Source: Fodinibius sp050117475 (lineage in GTDB: Bacteria > Bacteroidota > Rhodothermia > Balneolales > Balneolaceae). From it: 50,979 bases of DNA. Positions 8,501-18,017 of the stretch are shown here, in pieces. The position numbers and the translations under genes were made by a program. The notes below the pieces were generated by a model that worked only from the letters and a program-made list of their open reading frames with translations, was not told the DNA's origin and ran no database searches. Position 1 is the stretch's first letter. Each line of letters opens with the position of its first letter. The stretch spans positions 1-50,979 of the forward strand of contig JASFMR010000014.1 of NCBI GenBank assembly GCA_050117475.1, given 5' to 3'.

Positions 8501-11500
8501 CGATATTCATGCTATTTCGATCATACAACCAAACCTGTGCTGCTTCTGTCCTTCGCTCAGCGTCAGTCAAATCAGTCAACGGCTTATTACTGTAGGGATA
8601 ATTAGGATCTGATGGAGTAATCGGCTGTCGATATTCATAATAATTGTTTGTAAGGTCGGTTCCGAAACGCATGACAAGTTCCGCGTCTTCCCTATTTTCG
8701 TAACCTTCGCCATGAACAAACATCCGAATATTTGAATAATTGACCATATTCAGCCCCCCGGGATATACACGTTTCATCATTTTAAGCTCTCTACCAGCCA
8801 GGTTTTGAACATTCATTACAATAGACTGCTCGTTAGCTACCGTCTGTCGCTGTCGCCCCCGGTTTGTTGCGCGAATGGCTCCTTCCGGCTGCCGATATGG
8901 AATTGGCTCACGCTGACTGTTCTCCTCAATATTTATTGATGAAATATCAAATTCTCCCTGTGTGGGTCCCTGCTCCTGGTCTACATTATCGGCATCTCTC
9001 CATTGTCTCCCTACGAGCTGAAATGTCGCAAAACGTAGTGTAAAAGGTTTCTCATAGCCAGAAAGCCAAACCCGGATATATGAGATATTCTGAAAATTAT
9101 CGATACCGCCGATTTTACGGATCCAATCCTTAAGGGGCAGGCGTACCTGGTACCACCGGTCTTGCTGGTTGGGACCATCTACTTTATCAACAATATACGT
9201 ACCTTGAGAACCTGGTTTCAAATTCTCTAAATCAGCAGGATTCCAATCGACCTGGTACTCAAAATAAGAATTGTTCTGCTCTACGATAGAGGGGGTAATT
9301 AAACCTTCGGTATCCGGTTTGTTGGTAACAGCACGCTTTTTTCCCGTATTCGGAGGAGTGTTCCCTTCTTGGTAGCCGTACATCCGGTGAAATCTATTTT
9401 GGAGCGGCTCATTCGCCACCTCGTCTTCCCCATAATAGACATAATTGTCATTTGAAGGATCCTGTTTTATTCTTTCATATTCTCGACTTCCTATTCCATA
9501 CTGGGAAGCCATTTCATTGATAAAGGTGGCAAAAAGATTTTGCTCATTCTTGTTATCAATACCTTCCCGATCCGGGGCTCCATCCAGTCCCACATCCGAA
9601 AGAGCCCTCGTCTCATTGGAAAACTGCCCCTCCGGCGCGGGCGGCGGTACGGGGATATACGAGCGAGGAGGACCGCTAATATTATCCTCTTGCAAATCGT
9701 TCGGGCGACGTACCAGGCCATCCTCCGTATTTGTCTTGAAATTGGGAACCACATCCTCCGATACTATCCCAACATCGATATAAATTTTCCCGTCATAATC
9801 CTGCAGATCCTGGGGCGTCGGCTGCCGACCGTTTGGAAGAATACTCTGAACCCAGAATTCTAGAAATTCAATGTTATTTTGTGTCAGGTCTTCCTGACCG
9901 GAAGGCAGTGTGGTTGTCATCCCTCCCCATGTTCGACCTGATTCATTGTCCAGCAGGTTCTTCAGGTTGTCATTATAATTGTAAGGGCCACGTTGCGAGG
10001 GATCATAATAGACGTCCAGTGTATTGATGAAATTCTCCTCGGTTAGTACATCACGATTCGGAAATACATCTGTTACCTTAACAGGCTCTGTCTCTGGGGT
10101 AAACTCTACACCCCCCAGGATCTCATCGATGTTTTGGGGAATACTGTACCAAGAAAACGTACTCCTCAAATCCGAGCGGGCTACCTTATCAGCGATACTG
10201 GTCATAGGATTTGTCGGCGGATTATCAGCAAAGAATACGCCGTCGGGGCCATAGCCGGGTACAGCTGCAGGTGCGGCTGCAAGATGCCATCGGGAAGGGT
10301 TCATGAAGCTCAGTCCGATATCCGATCCCTCAAAATCGTCAATAAATGAGAGCCCGTTTTCTTCGTCTTTAAAAAGGCGATTATCTTTAATGGCATCACT
10401 CACGGCATTTGTTTGAGAAACTCCCGGGCGTAGCTGGGCATATTCCCCACTAAATGATATGCTGGACGGTTCCTTGGTTTGCAGCAAAGGCACCTGATCA
10501 ATAATCCTTGTCAACCAGGGCGCATCGAAATGGGCATTTGCATCAAAACCGAAAACCGCATTATTTACCGGCTCATCACCTATCCGAATTTTATCCTGCA
10601 AAGGCTTTTCCTTTAGCTTGAAAAAAGTACTTCCCAACGTAATATTGGGCGTAAACTGGTACTCGGCCCGGAGTCCCGTAAAACTCTTCTGCCCAATCTG
10701 GGTAAGCTGGTTGTTTTCGTACTCAATTTTAATCTCCTGCCCTTTTCGCAGGTATTGGTCATTTAAAATGGTAATACTGCCGATAGAATAATCTACCGCA
10801 TAATCAGTGCCTTCCTGTAGTTGTTTCCCATTGGCAAATACCTTCACTGACCCCTCAACCAATGAATAGCCCAGTGAATAGCTGGCAGAAATGCTGCCTT
10901 TTGATTTTCCTTCCAAACGGTAAAAATTGTTTTTCGAATTTTGATTAGCATTCACCTTTTTCTCATTATAAAGCTCATCAAAAACGATTGAATTGATTTG
11001 ATCGCTGTTCAAACCCGTTCCGCTGAGGAGATCGCGGATCCGGGAGCCGAAAGGTTGTAAATAAGGGAATACAATTTTCCCTGTAGCCGGATTAAGAACC
11101 GAGGTACTGAAATCGATTTTGTTGTCGGGACTCAGGGCTCCCTGTTGATCCACCCGATCAAGCCCGAGATCCTGCAAAAGATTCGTATCCCGTTCTGGAA
11201 GAGAACTGCTTGGAATGTTTTCCTTTGTATATTTGATGTCGAGATCCAGCCCCTCAGGTGTCAGATTCGTGGCGCCTACGGAATACACGTTCTTCATCAT
11301 CAGATCCCATAGCTTATTAGTAGTAGTTACGGTTTGCGGACGAATAAGCTTCAAATATATTCGGTTACCGCCTCCTTGACTTACATCGCCCACACTAACC
11401 GTTTTACCCGTCTGCGGATCGCGATATTTAAATGAGATCGCCAATGCCTGCCGTGAACTCAGGTTACGTTTTAAAGAGATATACCCTAGGTTCCGGTTCA

Positions 11501-12815
11501 GGTCATAATCAACTCCTTCTTGTAGCGGGACAAAATATCCCTCTACGAACGATGAAGGATCAACTCCAAAATCAGGGGCAGAAACTCCCTGGACCGGGTC
11601 TCGATACTGGTCAAGCAAAGCATCAGGAAAAATATCCCGGTCTTCGTCTGGCGAAGAAAAACTACTGTCGGCATTTTGAACCACTCCCAGGTCGCCAAGA
11701 GCTATCGCTTGTCGCTCACCCTCTATAGACTGCGAGGATTCTCGCAAGACCCATACGTTAATCTCCGTGAGTTGTAGTGCCTGGCCGGTCTGTTGGGGAT
11801 TTGACACATTGTCTTCGAATTCTTGTCTTGTATAAAAATCGATGAAAAAGTGGCGATCCGATTCATAATCAGTCGGACGAATTGCAATATCCTGTTCCTG
11901 TGCACCACCCGTGATAGTCTCCGTCTTGCCCTGGCCTTCTTGCTGCGAAAGAACCGATGTGAACTTTAAGGAACCAATCCGGGCAATCGATTTAACTCCG
12001 AACAAGGCATTCCCTCCCCGAATCAGTGAGTTCCCGGTTTCCATCGACACATTTCCGAGTTCGAGGCGTTGCAATATTTCATCATCATATCCCTGATACA
12101 CGATATTCAAGCGGTTCATGAAGTCAAAATCCCGCTCAGTATCCCAATCAGTCTGAATAGAAAGCTTATCGCCGATAGTCCCTTGAATATTGAGCTTTAA
12201 GCTCTGCTCAAAGGTAGGATCGACCTGTGTCTGTTGATCCTGGGGGATGTTTGGGTTCTCAGTAGTCTCAATAGAAGCCCCTACATTCATATTGGCTGTA
12301 CCATTGATCCTCAAATTCACCTCCGGCTTACCGAAAATCGTAGTAAAGGCAGATTCCTCTCCCCCCGGCACACTGATATTGAAATTAAGCAGTCCTTCTT
12401 GCTGCTCTTCACGCAACAAACGTTCCTCAATCAGCTTTTCCCAGTTCTCACGGATAGATCGTTTTTCATTGCGCCGGGCATACTCCTCAAAGTTCATCAT
12501 ATAAGGTAAAGCCACCGGCATCCGAAAAAGTAGTCGCTGACTTTGATAAAAACCCAAAGAGTCGCGTTGAATGTATGTTTGCTCTTCCGGCAATTTGATA
12601 TAGAAAAGCTTTGGCAATGGCCGGGGAAAAGGATATGATACGTCCGGCGGGTGGATAACATGCGGTAGAGAATCATTATGAACGGGAGAAACCGTTAGCG
12701 AGTCGGACAAATCCTGGGCCATACCTCTCCCGGGGGTCGCTAAAAAAACGAAACAAAAAAAGATGGAGAATGTGAATGCTTTGAGCTGCACGAAACCGTT
12801 GTAGAATAAATTCAC
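5574..12815 (-). CDS. sprA: Type IX secretion translocon protein SprA (Sov)
   Basis: Outer-membrane barrel that forms the protein-conducting pore of the type IX secretion system (Bacteroidota gliding and surface-protein export). The 2413 residues match the roughly 2400 of Flavobacterium SprA. A signal peptide (residues about 12-34, hydrophobic AFTFSIFFCFVFLA ending in MAQ) is followed by the SprA_N region with the LPYMMNFEEYARRNEKRS-like segment and repeated strand-rich stretches typical of a giant barrel. The C-terminus ends in alternating hydrophobic strands (HDIRFNVVVSIRSN). No ATG is in frame near the start, so translation probably begins at the GTG at 12815; another GTG eight codons downstream is possible. 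It is monocistronic and divergent from the LptF/G genes. No other T9SS core gene (porV, gldKLMN) is adjacent, but a Plug-family gene lies at 28.7 kb. Confidence 0.95.
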   Translation of the reverse strand: MNLFYNGFVQLKAFTFSIFFCFVFLATPGRGMAQDLSDSLTVSPVHNDSLPHVIHPPDVSYPFPRPLPKLFYIKLPEEQTYIQRDSLGFYQSQRLLFRMPVALPYMMNFEEYARRNEKRSIRENWEKLIEERLLREEQQEGLLNFNISVPGGEESAFTTIFGKPEVNLRINGTANMNVGASIETTENPNIPQDQQTQVDPTFEQSLKLNIQGTIGDKLSIQTDWDTERDFDFMNRLNIVYQGYDDEILQRLELGNVSMETGNSLIRGGNALFGVKSIARIGSLKFTSVLSQQEGQGKTETITGGAQEQDIAIRPTDYESDRHFFIDFYTRQEFEDNVSNPQQTGQALQLTEINVWVLRESSQSIEGERQAIALGDLGVVQNADSSFSSPDEDRDIFPDALLDQYRDPVQGVSAPDFGVDPSSFVEGYFVPLQEGVDYDLNRNLGYISLKRNLSSRQALAISFKYRDPQTGKTVSVGDVSQGGGNRIYLKLIRPQTVTTTNKLWDLMMKNVYSVGATNLTPEGLDLDIKYTKENIPSSSLPERDTNLLQDLGLDRVDQQGALSPDNKIDFSTSVLNPATGKIVFPYLQPFGSRIRDLLSGTGLNSDQINSIVFDELYNEKKVNANQNSKNNFYRLEGKSKGSISASYSLGYSLVEGSVKVFANGKQLQEGTDYAVDYSIGSITILNDQYLRKGQEIKIEYENNQLTQIGQKSFTGLRAEYQFTPNITLGSTFFKLKEKPLQDKIRIGDEPVNNAVFGFDANAHFDAPWLTRIIDQVPLLQTKEPSSISFSGEYAQLRPGVSQTNAVSDAIKDNRLFKDEENGLSFIDDFEGSDIGLSFMNPSRWHLAAAPAAVPGYGPDGVFFADNPPTNPMTSIADKVARSDLRSTFSWYSIPQNIDEILGGVEFTPETEPVKVTDVFPNRDVLTEENFINTLDVYYDPSQRGPYNYNDNLKNLLDNESGRTWGGMTTTLPSGQEDLTQNNIEFLEFWVQSILPNGRQPTPQDLQDYDGKIYIDVGIVSEDVVPNFKTNTEDGLVRRPNDLQEDNISGPPRSYIPVPPPAPEGQFSNETRALSDVGLDGAPDREGIDNKNEQNLFATFINEMASQYGIGSREYERIKQDPSNDNYVYYGEDEVANEPLQNRFHRMYGYQEGNTPPNTGKKRAVTNKPDTEGLITPSIVEQNNSYFEYQVDWNPADLENLKPGSQGTYIVDKVDGPNQQDRWYQVRLPLKDWIRKIGGIDNFQNISYIRVWLSGYEKPFTLRFATFQLVGRQWRDADNVDQEQGPTQGEFDISSINIEENSQREPIPYRQPEGAIRATNRGRQRQTVANEQSIVMNVQNLAGRELKMMKRVYPGGLNMVNYSNIRMFVHGEGYENREDAELVMRFGTDLTNNYYEYRQPITPSDPNYPYSNKPLTDLTDAERRTEAAQVWLYDRNSMNIVLRAFNELKQLRDQEGGRPDELFEGDSELLENAPSGATVAIKGNPSLDRIGEIGIGIRNPYDPQNPSEGGISSLDGQFWFNELRVSGFDNKRGWAANAKAEIKLADFASVNANINRETDGFGSLDSRLGQRRISDVFAYDLNSTINVHKLIPDRFGWNIPVTLSTRQSSSTPRYLPNQGDVRLSEFKNAVNARKDLNDQQKERLINQKIQESQTVTENYSVNISNLTKRNSRVPIAKYTLDNTTLNYVYNTTKRRNPEYSVQDNWNYSGSLRYNINFKNTLLFRPFDFLSEAPLLSPLAGLRLGYTPASINASVGIDREYDEQLRRISQGEPQSALRQSHSFTYDTQFGFGYNLTPSIKTTFRSRSVFDLSRAGIRRNGVGNASPDSNRYTVRPTFDVLRDLVFDTLKSRRSNYEEAYTAGWQPRLGTIEALRWINYSANYGGGYQWRNSPLGSGLGANITNNLSLNQSLTFDIRSFLNGMDWYRNLHNGNEGGEAAQPDTSESGHSQDQLGQDLASIGKKSLAALLSMQSLDVSFNISKSSLQSGYAGDSQIFYMLNSSGDDFSPPFSYRTGFTDEIGLNQLIRNPSGDKSLQLPANRDLTDDITVSSRLEPFKNLSIDFTWNSKWNLTNTKSITIDPTQNISTIRTQNGNIGSSVWAFGKGYGSFFRRQLSAAFGDISNGSTVLADSAGNDDGRSVLGKRTLQEDFRKAYLGIGKGAIGNRNFTPFPLPGWRITWTGLEKFIPYLGDFMSRASITHSYSGQYRLGWIFNADASLLPETTLGTYTILNRRPEFEPNSINIEKKFSPLIGLNITWQSNLRTNFQYEYSKVTSLALSNSTVIDRVSRGIKLNFAYTIRDFKFPFFPRIENAVDFTVNGSYIEDIEKKYSLTSDLDEALQEDPAIIDRNPDNYKYASVFTGGQSRINASAVVGYQFSQTIQANFEYNYSRLIPKATGVYARTNHDIRFNVVVSIRSN

Positions 12816-12978
12816 GTATTATGCATCAAAAAATCATCAGTAGTAACGATGCTCTATAAACAGCTCCTTTTTGTTTATCGATTAGAAAAATGCCAAACGC
12901 ACTTCAAAGAATTATAACGGTTAATTTCATTTGTTAAAAGTGTAAACTCTCTATTCGCAGTCATGAACAATTATTCAT

Positions 12979-13009
12979 TTTGTAAAATGGCAGTATAGGC
13001 CTAATTTTA
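12979..13009 (+). promoter_or_regulatory. Bacteroidota-type promoter for the LptF/LptG pair
   Basis: TTTG (12979-12982) is followed after 19 nt by TAATTTTA (13002-13009), which differs from TAnnTTTG only in the last base. The predicted start near 13015 would leave almost no leader before the TTG at 13021 but a normal short one before the ATG at 13033. This supports the ATG as the real start. Confidence 0.45.
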
Positions 13010-13032
13010 AGGTTCTTCAATTGATAAATTAT

Positions 13033-14469
13033 ATGCGACTATTTCCGAATAAATTACAAATTGACGTTCTGAGGCGGCATCTGGGGCCATTTGTTTTCTG
13101 TTTCTTTACCCTGATGTTCTTACTGCTCATGCAGTTCCTTATTCTCTATATCGATCTGCTTGTCGGTAAAGGGCTGCCCTACAGTGTCATATTCGAGCTA
13201 ATCGTTACCAATTTGGCTTCTATGGTGGTCCTGGCCGTTCCAATGGCTGTACTTGTTGCTTGCCTGATGGCTTTTGGGAAATTTACCGAACTTAATGAGC
13301 TTACTGCTGTTCGTGCAGCCGGAATAAACCCCATACACGTTATCAACCCGGTTCTCACGGTATCGGTTCTGCTTTCACTCTTCCTAATTTGGTTTTCCAA
13401 CGATGTTTTACCCGATGCCAACCAGCGCGCCCGGTCCCTTTTCATAGATATACGCTTAAAAAAACCCGGTTTCGACCTGAAACCCAACCAATTTTATAAC
13501 GGGATTGACAATTATACCTTTTTGGTCAAGCAGATCACCGACGAATCGGATTCGCTTCACAACATAACTATCTTTCAGCATCCTACTCGAAAACGGGAAG
13601 AAGCATATATAAAAGCAAAAAAAGGAAGGCTGGAAAGTGAACAAGACGGACAAACCTTGACGCTCTATCTAAAGGACGGTTCCATCCTTCGTCATCTTGA
13701 CCGCAGAAAAAACAGGAAAAAAATAACCGTACTGGAAGAAACTGATTTTAATCGTTACCGGATAAGTTTTGACCTGTCGGATTTAGCTTTTTCCAGGTCT
13801 AATCCAAAAGATCGTTCACGCAATGACCGAACGATGAATATTCAGGCAATGAGGGCTGTGGTAGATTCATTAAAAGGCCAGGTACAGCACCAAAAAAAAC
13901 TTGTCATCGAAAATCAGAGTTATATCACTCCCTTTTCTGAAAAAAACAGTACCTATAATCAAACGAAACTGATCAATTCGAAATTTGATTCAACCGATGA
14001 AAAGCCCTATCGTAGCCGGTTTATTGCCCTCCAACACGTCAAAACCAAACGCGACCAGCGACGCCTTCATGATGTAGCCCTATCGAACCTCAGGAGTTAT
14101 AAATCATTTTTAGAAGATGTGGGAGTCGATACCCATTGGAGGATAAGTAAAATAGCTCAGTACCTTGTCGAAATTCATAAAAAATTCTCTATTCCCCTAG
14201 CCTGCATCATTTTTGTGCTGATCGGTGCTCCAATCGGGATGTATACCAAAAAAGGAAACCTGGGCTATGCAGCCCTTATCGGTACAGTCTTTCTAACCTT
14301 TTACTGGGTTTCTATTATACAGGGAGAGAAGCTAGCCGACCGCCTTTTCATTTCCCCTTTCATGGGAATGTGGTTTTCGGACATCTTTTTGGGACTGGTA
14401 GGCATGTACCTTGTGATTCGTACCTGTAGTTCTTTCAAATTTTCAAATCTGTGGAAACAACGTGATTAA
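13033..14469 (+). CDS. LptF/LptG family LPS-export permease (first of pair)
   Basis: Inner-membrane half-permease of the LptB2FG ABC transporter that extracts LPS and passes it to LptC/LptA. The 478 residues show three N-terminal transmembrane helices (about 17-40, 50-78, 97-118), a large periplasmic beta-rich domain, and three C-terminal helices (about 380-470). The family motif ELTAVRAAGIN, the cytoplasmic coupling element after helix 2, is present. The periplasmic part is longer than in E. coli, with a charged stretch around 255-345. The ATG at 13033 is preferred to an upstream TTG at 13021 on promoter position and because it gives a typical N-terminus. The gene overlaps the next permease by 8 nt. 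Which of the two is LptF cannot be decided from sequence alone. Confidence 0.9.
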   Translation: MRLFPNKLQIDVLRRHLGPFVFCFFTLMFLLLMQFLILYIDLLVGKGLPYSVIFELIVTNLASMVVLAVPMAVLVACLMAFGKFTELNELTAVRAAGINPIHVINPVLTVSVLLSLFLIWFSNDVLPDANQRARSLFIDIRLKKPGFDLKPNQFYNGIDNYTFLVKQITDESDSLHNITIFQHPTRKREEAYIKAKKGRLESEQDGQTLTLYLKDGSILRHLDRRKNRKKITVLEETDFNRYRISFDLSDLAFSRSNPKDRSRNDRTMNIQAMRAVVDSLKGQVQHQKKLVIENQSYITPFSEKNSTYNQTKLINSKFDSTDEKPYRSRFIALQHVKTKRDQRRLHDVALSNLRSYKSFLEDVGVDTHWRISKIAQYLVEIHKKFSIPLACIIFVLIGAPIGMYTKKGNLGYAALIGTVFLTFYWVSIIQGEKLADRLFISPFMGMWFSDIFLGLVGMYLVIRTCSSFKFSNLWKQRD

Positions 14470-15559
14470 TAGCAAAGCTTTAAAGAAGATTGACCGGTAC
14501 GTTTTCTTCAGGTTGCTCACCATCACAATCTTCGTACTTTTGGTACTGATCTTCATTTTTATCGTACTCGATTTCTCCGAACATAGCGAGGATTTTACTG
14601 ATAAGGGAGCAACCTTTGCCCAAATTTTTGGTGTTTACTACTGGAATTATATTCCGGAAATTACCCGGCTTATCATTCCGGTAGCCGTTTTTGTAGCCTG
14701 CCTTTATTTAACCGGCCAGATGAGTGAACGCCTCGAAATTACAGCCCTCAAAGCTGCAGGTATCAGCCTTTACCGACTTCTTTTACCCTTTCTGATTTTT
14801 GGTTTCATAATGACCGGTACCATCAGTTTCCTGGACGGATTTATTATACCCAACGCCAACGAAAAACGCATTGCCTTCGAGTCAAAATATCTGCAGGGTA
14901 AGTCTGAACAGGTAGACAGGAATCAAATTTTCAGGCAAGAATCTGAGCATACCATATTCAAGATCAATTATTTCAATTCCAAGGAAAATACCGGGTACCG
15001 GGTTGATGTCGTCAGCTTCAGAGGGGATACGGTCAGCAACTCGATGTTTATACAACGAATGATATGGAAACCTGATAAAAAGCTATGGAAGCTTGAAGAT
15101 GTGAGGAAACGTATCTTTACTCCTATCGGCTATAAGGAAATACATGTTGATTCAGTGGATACAACGCTCAACATCTATCCGCGTGACCTTGCCCGGACAA
15201 CCTCCGATATTTACCAACTTACATATCCTGAGGCACAAAATTATATTCAATCTATCGAACGGAGCGGGGCAGGCAGTGTGGGATTGCCCAAAGTTCAGCT
15301 TTATGGGCGTTATGCCTACCCATTCTCAATTATTGTCGTCATCATCGTCGGATTTGCACTGGCATCCGTACGCCGAAAAGGGGGCAAAGGCTTCTATATC
15401 GCCGCCGGGCTCATTGTTAGTTTTCTTTACCTGGTACTGATGAAAGTCATAGAGCCTTTTGGAGGAAAAGGCGAATTGGATCCCATGCTGGCGGCAGTCC
15501 TTCCCCACCTGTTCTTCTTGCTTGTGGGAATCGGGATACTGGTAAAAGCCCGAAAGTAA
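14462..15559 (+). CDS. LptF/LptG family LPS-export permease (second of pair)
   Basis: Partner half-permease of the LPS exporter; 365 residues, close to the usual 350-370. It has transmembrane helices near residues 16-38, 62-85 and 100-122, then a periplasmic jellyroll-like domain, then three C-terminal helices (about 278-298, 305-325, 335-360). The coupling motif EITALKAAGISLYRLL is clear. The start is a GTG at 14462 inside the end of the preceding gene, so the two are translationally coupled. It ends 9 nt from the convergent guaB stop. The ATPase LptB is not in this window, while LptC and an OstA-like protein are at 47.7-49.8 kb. Confidence 0.9.
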   Translation: MINSKALKKIDRYVFFRLLTITIFVLLVLIFIFIVLDFSEHSEDFTDKGATFAQIFGVYYWNYIPEITRLIIPVAVFVACLYLTGQMSERLEITALKAAGISLYRLLLPFLIFGFIMTGTISFLDGFIIPNANEKRIAFESKYLQGKSEQVDRNQIFRQESEHTIFKINYFNSKENTGYRVDVVSFRGDTVSNSMFIQRMIWKPDKKLWKLEDVRKRIFTPIGYKEIHVDSVDTTLNIYPRDLARTTSDIYQLTYPEAQNYIQSIERSGAGSVGLPKVQLYGRYAYPFSIIVVIIVGFALASVRRKGGKGFYIAAGLIVSFLYLVLMKVIEPFGGKGELDPMLAAVLPHLFFLLVGIGILVKARK

Positions 15560-15568
15560 ATGTACGAC

Positions 15569-17047
15569 TTAACTAACCGAATAATTGGGAGACTCTTTGG
15601 TAATCTGAACCGAATGCGGGTGGCTCTCTTTATATGCAGCTGAAGAAATTTGTACAAATTCAGCCTTTTGGAGACTGGCAATATCAGGCGCCCCCACATA
15701 GCCCATTGCCGCTCGAAGGCCACCTGTCATCTGGTGTACAACTTCGCTCAGATACCCTTTGTACGGAACACGTCCTTCAATACCTTCAGGGACCAACTTA
15801 TTGATGTTATCCTCTACATCCTGAAAATAGCGGTCCTTAGAACCCTGTTCCATCGCACCCAGACTGCCCATACCCCGATAAGATTTGTATTTGCGTGATT
15901 CATAAATGATCGTCTCGCCGGGACTTTCGTCTACACCTGCAAACATCGACCCCATCATTACCGCATGAGCGCCACCTGCAATAGCTTTGGGAATGTCGCC
16001 CGTCTGCTTGATCCCGCCGTCAGCAATAAGTCCGACACCTGCTTCATGGGCAAATTCAGCGACTTCCATTACCGCGCTTAACTGAGGGACGCCAACCCCG
16101 GTTACCACGCGAGTGGTACAGATTGAACCGGGCCCGACACCTACCTTTAAAATATCGGCTCCCGCCTCAACAAGAGCTTTAGCAGCCGCCTTAGTGGCAA
16201 TATTACCTGCGATAAGATTTAAATCGTGAAATTCATTTCTGATCGACTTAATCATATCCAGAACACCGGCAGAATGACCGTGTGCCGTATCAACGGTGAC
16301 AACATCCACACCAGAATCGACCAGGGCATTCACACGATCCATGGTATCAGCCGTAACCCCTACCGCGGCCCCAACGCGCAGACGCCCCATGCCATCTTTG
16401 GAGGCATTCGGAAAATTCATCTTTTTTTCGATATCCTTAAAGGTTATCAGTCCCACTAATTTCATATCCCCATCTACAATGGGGAGTTTTTCCACCTTGT
16501 GTTCCTGCAACATTTTCTCGGCTTCTTCGAGTGTAGTACCTTCCCGAGCCGTAACCAGGTTCTCGGTAGTCATGATGGTGCTGAGTTTCTTATCTACATA
16601 ATGCTCAAAACGCAGATCACGATTTGTAACAATACCGACGAGTGTATTATCTCTCTCAACGATAGGAATACCACCGATTTTATGCTTCTTCATCAATGAC
16701 CGGGCTTCCCGAACCGTAGCATCCTTGCCGAGTGTTACAGGATCCACAATCATTCCACTTTCACTGCGCTTAACCATCCGAACCTGATCGGCCTGCTCCT
16801 CAATCGACATATTTTTATGCAGCATGGCAATCCCTCCTTCCCTGGCAAGTGCAATTGCCAACCGATATTCCGAAACCGTATCCATAGCAGCACTCAAAAC
16901 CGGAATATTTAATTTTAAATTGGGAGTAAGCTGCACACTGGTATCTACTTCCCGCGGCAGTACCTGAGAAAATGCAGGCACCAATAGTACATCGTCATAG
17001 GTTAGTCCTTGGCGTGTTATCCGATCAAAAGGTGAGGAATTTTGCAT
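15569..17047 (-). CDS. guaB: Inosine-5'-monophosphate dehydrogenase
   Basis: Oxidises IMP to XMP with NAD, the committed step of guanine nucleotide synthesis. From the ATG at 17047 the protein has 492 residues in the standard layout. An N-terminal barrel segment (GLTYDDVLLVPAFS) is interrupted by two CBS domains (about residues 95-220, with GIVTNRDLRFE and GLITFKDIEK). The barrel then resumes with the catalytic loop GPGSICTTRVVTG, whose Cys forms the covalent intermediate, followed by the flap with YRGMGSLGAM. An upstream in-frame TTG at 17065 is not favoured. A candidate promoter lies at 17094-17123. The gene is monocistronic and divergent from the next gene. Confidence 0.97.
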   Translation of the reverse strand: MQNSSPFDRITRQGLTYDDVLLVPAFSQVLPREVDTSVQLTPNLKLNIPVLSAAMDTVSEYRLAIALAREGGIAMLHKNMSIEEQADQVRMVKRSESGMIVDPVTLGKDATVREARSLMKKHKIGGIPIVERDNTLVGIVTNRDLRFEHYVDKKLSTIMTTENLVTAREGTTLEEAEKMLQEHKVEKLPIVDGDMKLVGLITFKDIEKKMNFPNASKDGMGRLRVGAAVGVTADTMDRVNALVDSGVDVVTVDTAHGHSAGVLDMIKSIRNEFHDLNLIAGNIATKAAAKALVEAGADILKVGVGPGSICTTRVVTGVGVPQLSAVMEVAEFAHEAGVGLIADGGIKQTGDIPKAIAGGAHAVMMGSMFAGVDESPGETIIYESRKYKSYRGMGSLGAMEQGSKDRYFQDVEDNINKLVPEGIEGRVPYKGYLSEVVHQMTGGLRAAMGYVGAPDIASLQKAEFVQISSAAYKESHPHSVQITKESPNYSVS

Positions 17048-17093
17048 GATTAATCTGGTCAGCAATATTTATGTTCAGATTTTGGCAAAGATA

Positions 17094-17123
17094 CAAAAAT
17101 ATAGGCCGAATTGCGTAATCAAA
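17094..17123 (-). promoter_or_regulatory. Probable guaB promoter
   Basis: On the minus strand TTTG (17123-17120) is followed after 18 nt by TATTTTTG (17101-17094), a full match to TAnnTTTG with a spacer one base short. A second -7-like TATCTTTG follows immediately (17093-17086). The start would be near 17088 or 17080, giving a leader of 33-40 nt. Confidence 0.42.
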
Positions 17124-17213
17124 AGTATCATCATTTTTAGTTCTCATCCCACAAGGGAACAGTCTAAAGAATTTTCTACATTACAAATAACTTTTAAGCG
17201 AGGGAAAAAGCCG

Positions 17214-18002
17214 ATGGATGATGAAAAAAAGTTTAACCGTAAAGAAATCAGTCGAATCCTAAAGATTGCTTCGGAACTCGACCAGGAAAACCGAGAGCCA
17301 GCGGAAGAAGGACTGAGCCGTGAAGAACTCAGAAAGCTGGCAGAAGAAGTAGGAATCAATCCAAATCATATTGACACGGCCATTCAAAAATTCCGTGGCC
17401 ACCCGTATGAACCGTCCCTCCCCTCCTTCATTGAGGAAAACTTTAGTTACAGGAATACCTTGATTCTTGATAGCCCGATTAACGACAAACTCTGGGAAGA
17501 TGTAGTAACAGAGATTCGACGGATCAATGGCGGAATCGGCAAAACGAGCAAGCTGGGAAGCACATACGAGTGGGAACAACGCAAAAAAAATGTCGGTTAT
17601 CTGCAAGTATCCATAACACCTAAAAAGGAGCAAAGCCGAATACGCATAAATGCCAGTTACCAATATTATTCAAACTTAATGGGTCTCATAGGAGGAATAA
17701 TTGGTTTTACTATTTTTTCCATGATAGGCGACGGCCTATTTTCAGCTCACGGACTTGAGATGCTGACTGCCGGTTTCGGAGCTTTCACAGGTTGGGCTGC
17801 TTCTCGACTCTATGTAAAATCCTGGATGCTTAAAAAGCGGGAGATGTTGCAAATGCTGTCTGACCGTTTTAAGGATATCTTCTCCGAAGAGGCAGTGTCC
17901 AAACCGGATAAAATGGCATCGGCTGGAAAAATAGAAACCGACCGGCCGCCCCAGGCGAAAGAAAAGGAACAACCAAAACAAAACCGTCGCCTGCGAAACT
18001 AG
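17214..18002 (+). CDS. Unknown two-helix membrane protein with charged N-terminal domain
   Basis: I do not recognise the family. From the ATG at 17214 it has 262 residues. The N-terminal 60 are highly charged and helical, with SREELRKLAEEVGINPNHID resembling a small helical domain that often precedes membrane segments. A beta-rich middle follows (about 75-145). Two hydrophobic helices, near 150-170 and 180-200, are separated by a short GDGLFSAHGLE loop. The C-terminal 60 residues are charged and probably disordered (KEKEQPKQNRR). An earlier in-frame ATG at 17046 would add 56 residues, but these lie in what looks like the guaB upstream region and are poor in coding character. It converges on the next gene with a 15-nt gap. 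It may be a small membrane regulator or anchor; function unknown. Confidence 0.6.
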   Translation: MDDEKKFNRKEISRILKIASELDQENREPAEEGLSREELRKLAEEVGINPNHIDTAIQKFRGHPYEPSLPSFIEENFSYRNTLILDSPINDKLWEDVVTEIRRINGGIGKTSKLGSTYEWEQRKKNVGYLQVSITPKKEQSRIRINASYQYYSNLMGLIGGIIGFTIFSMIGDGLFSAHGLEMLTAGFGAFTGWAASRLYVKSWMLKKREMLQMLSDRFKDIFSEEAVSKPDKMASAGKIETDRPPQAKEKEQPKQNRRLRN

Positions 18003-18017
18003 CCGACCGATTGTATA

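Noticed and set aside
5574..12815. sprA as several fused genes
   Set aside because: The length matches known SprA proteins and the frame is continuous with uniform barrel-like character.
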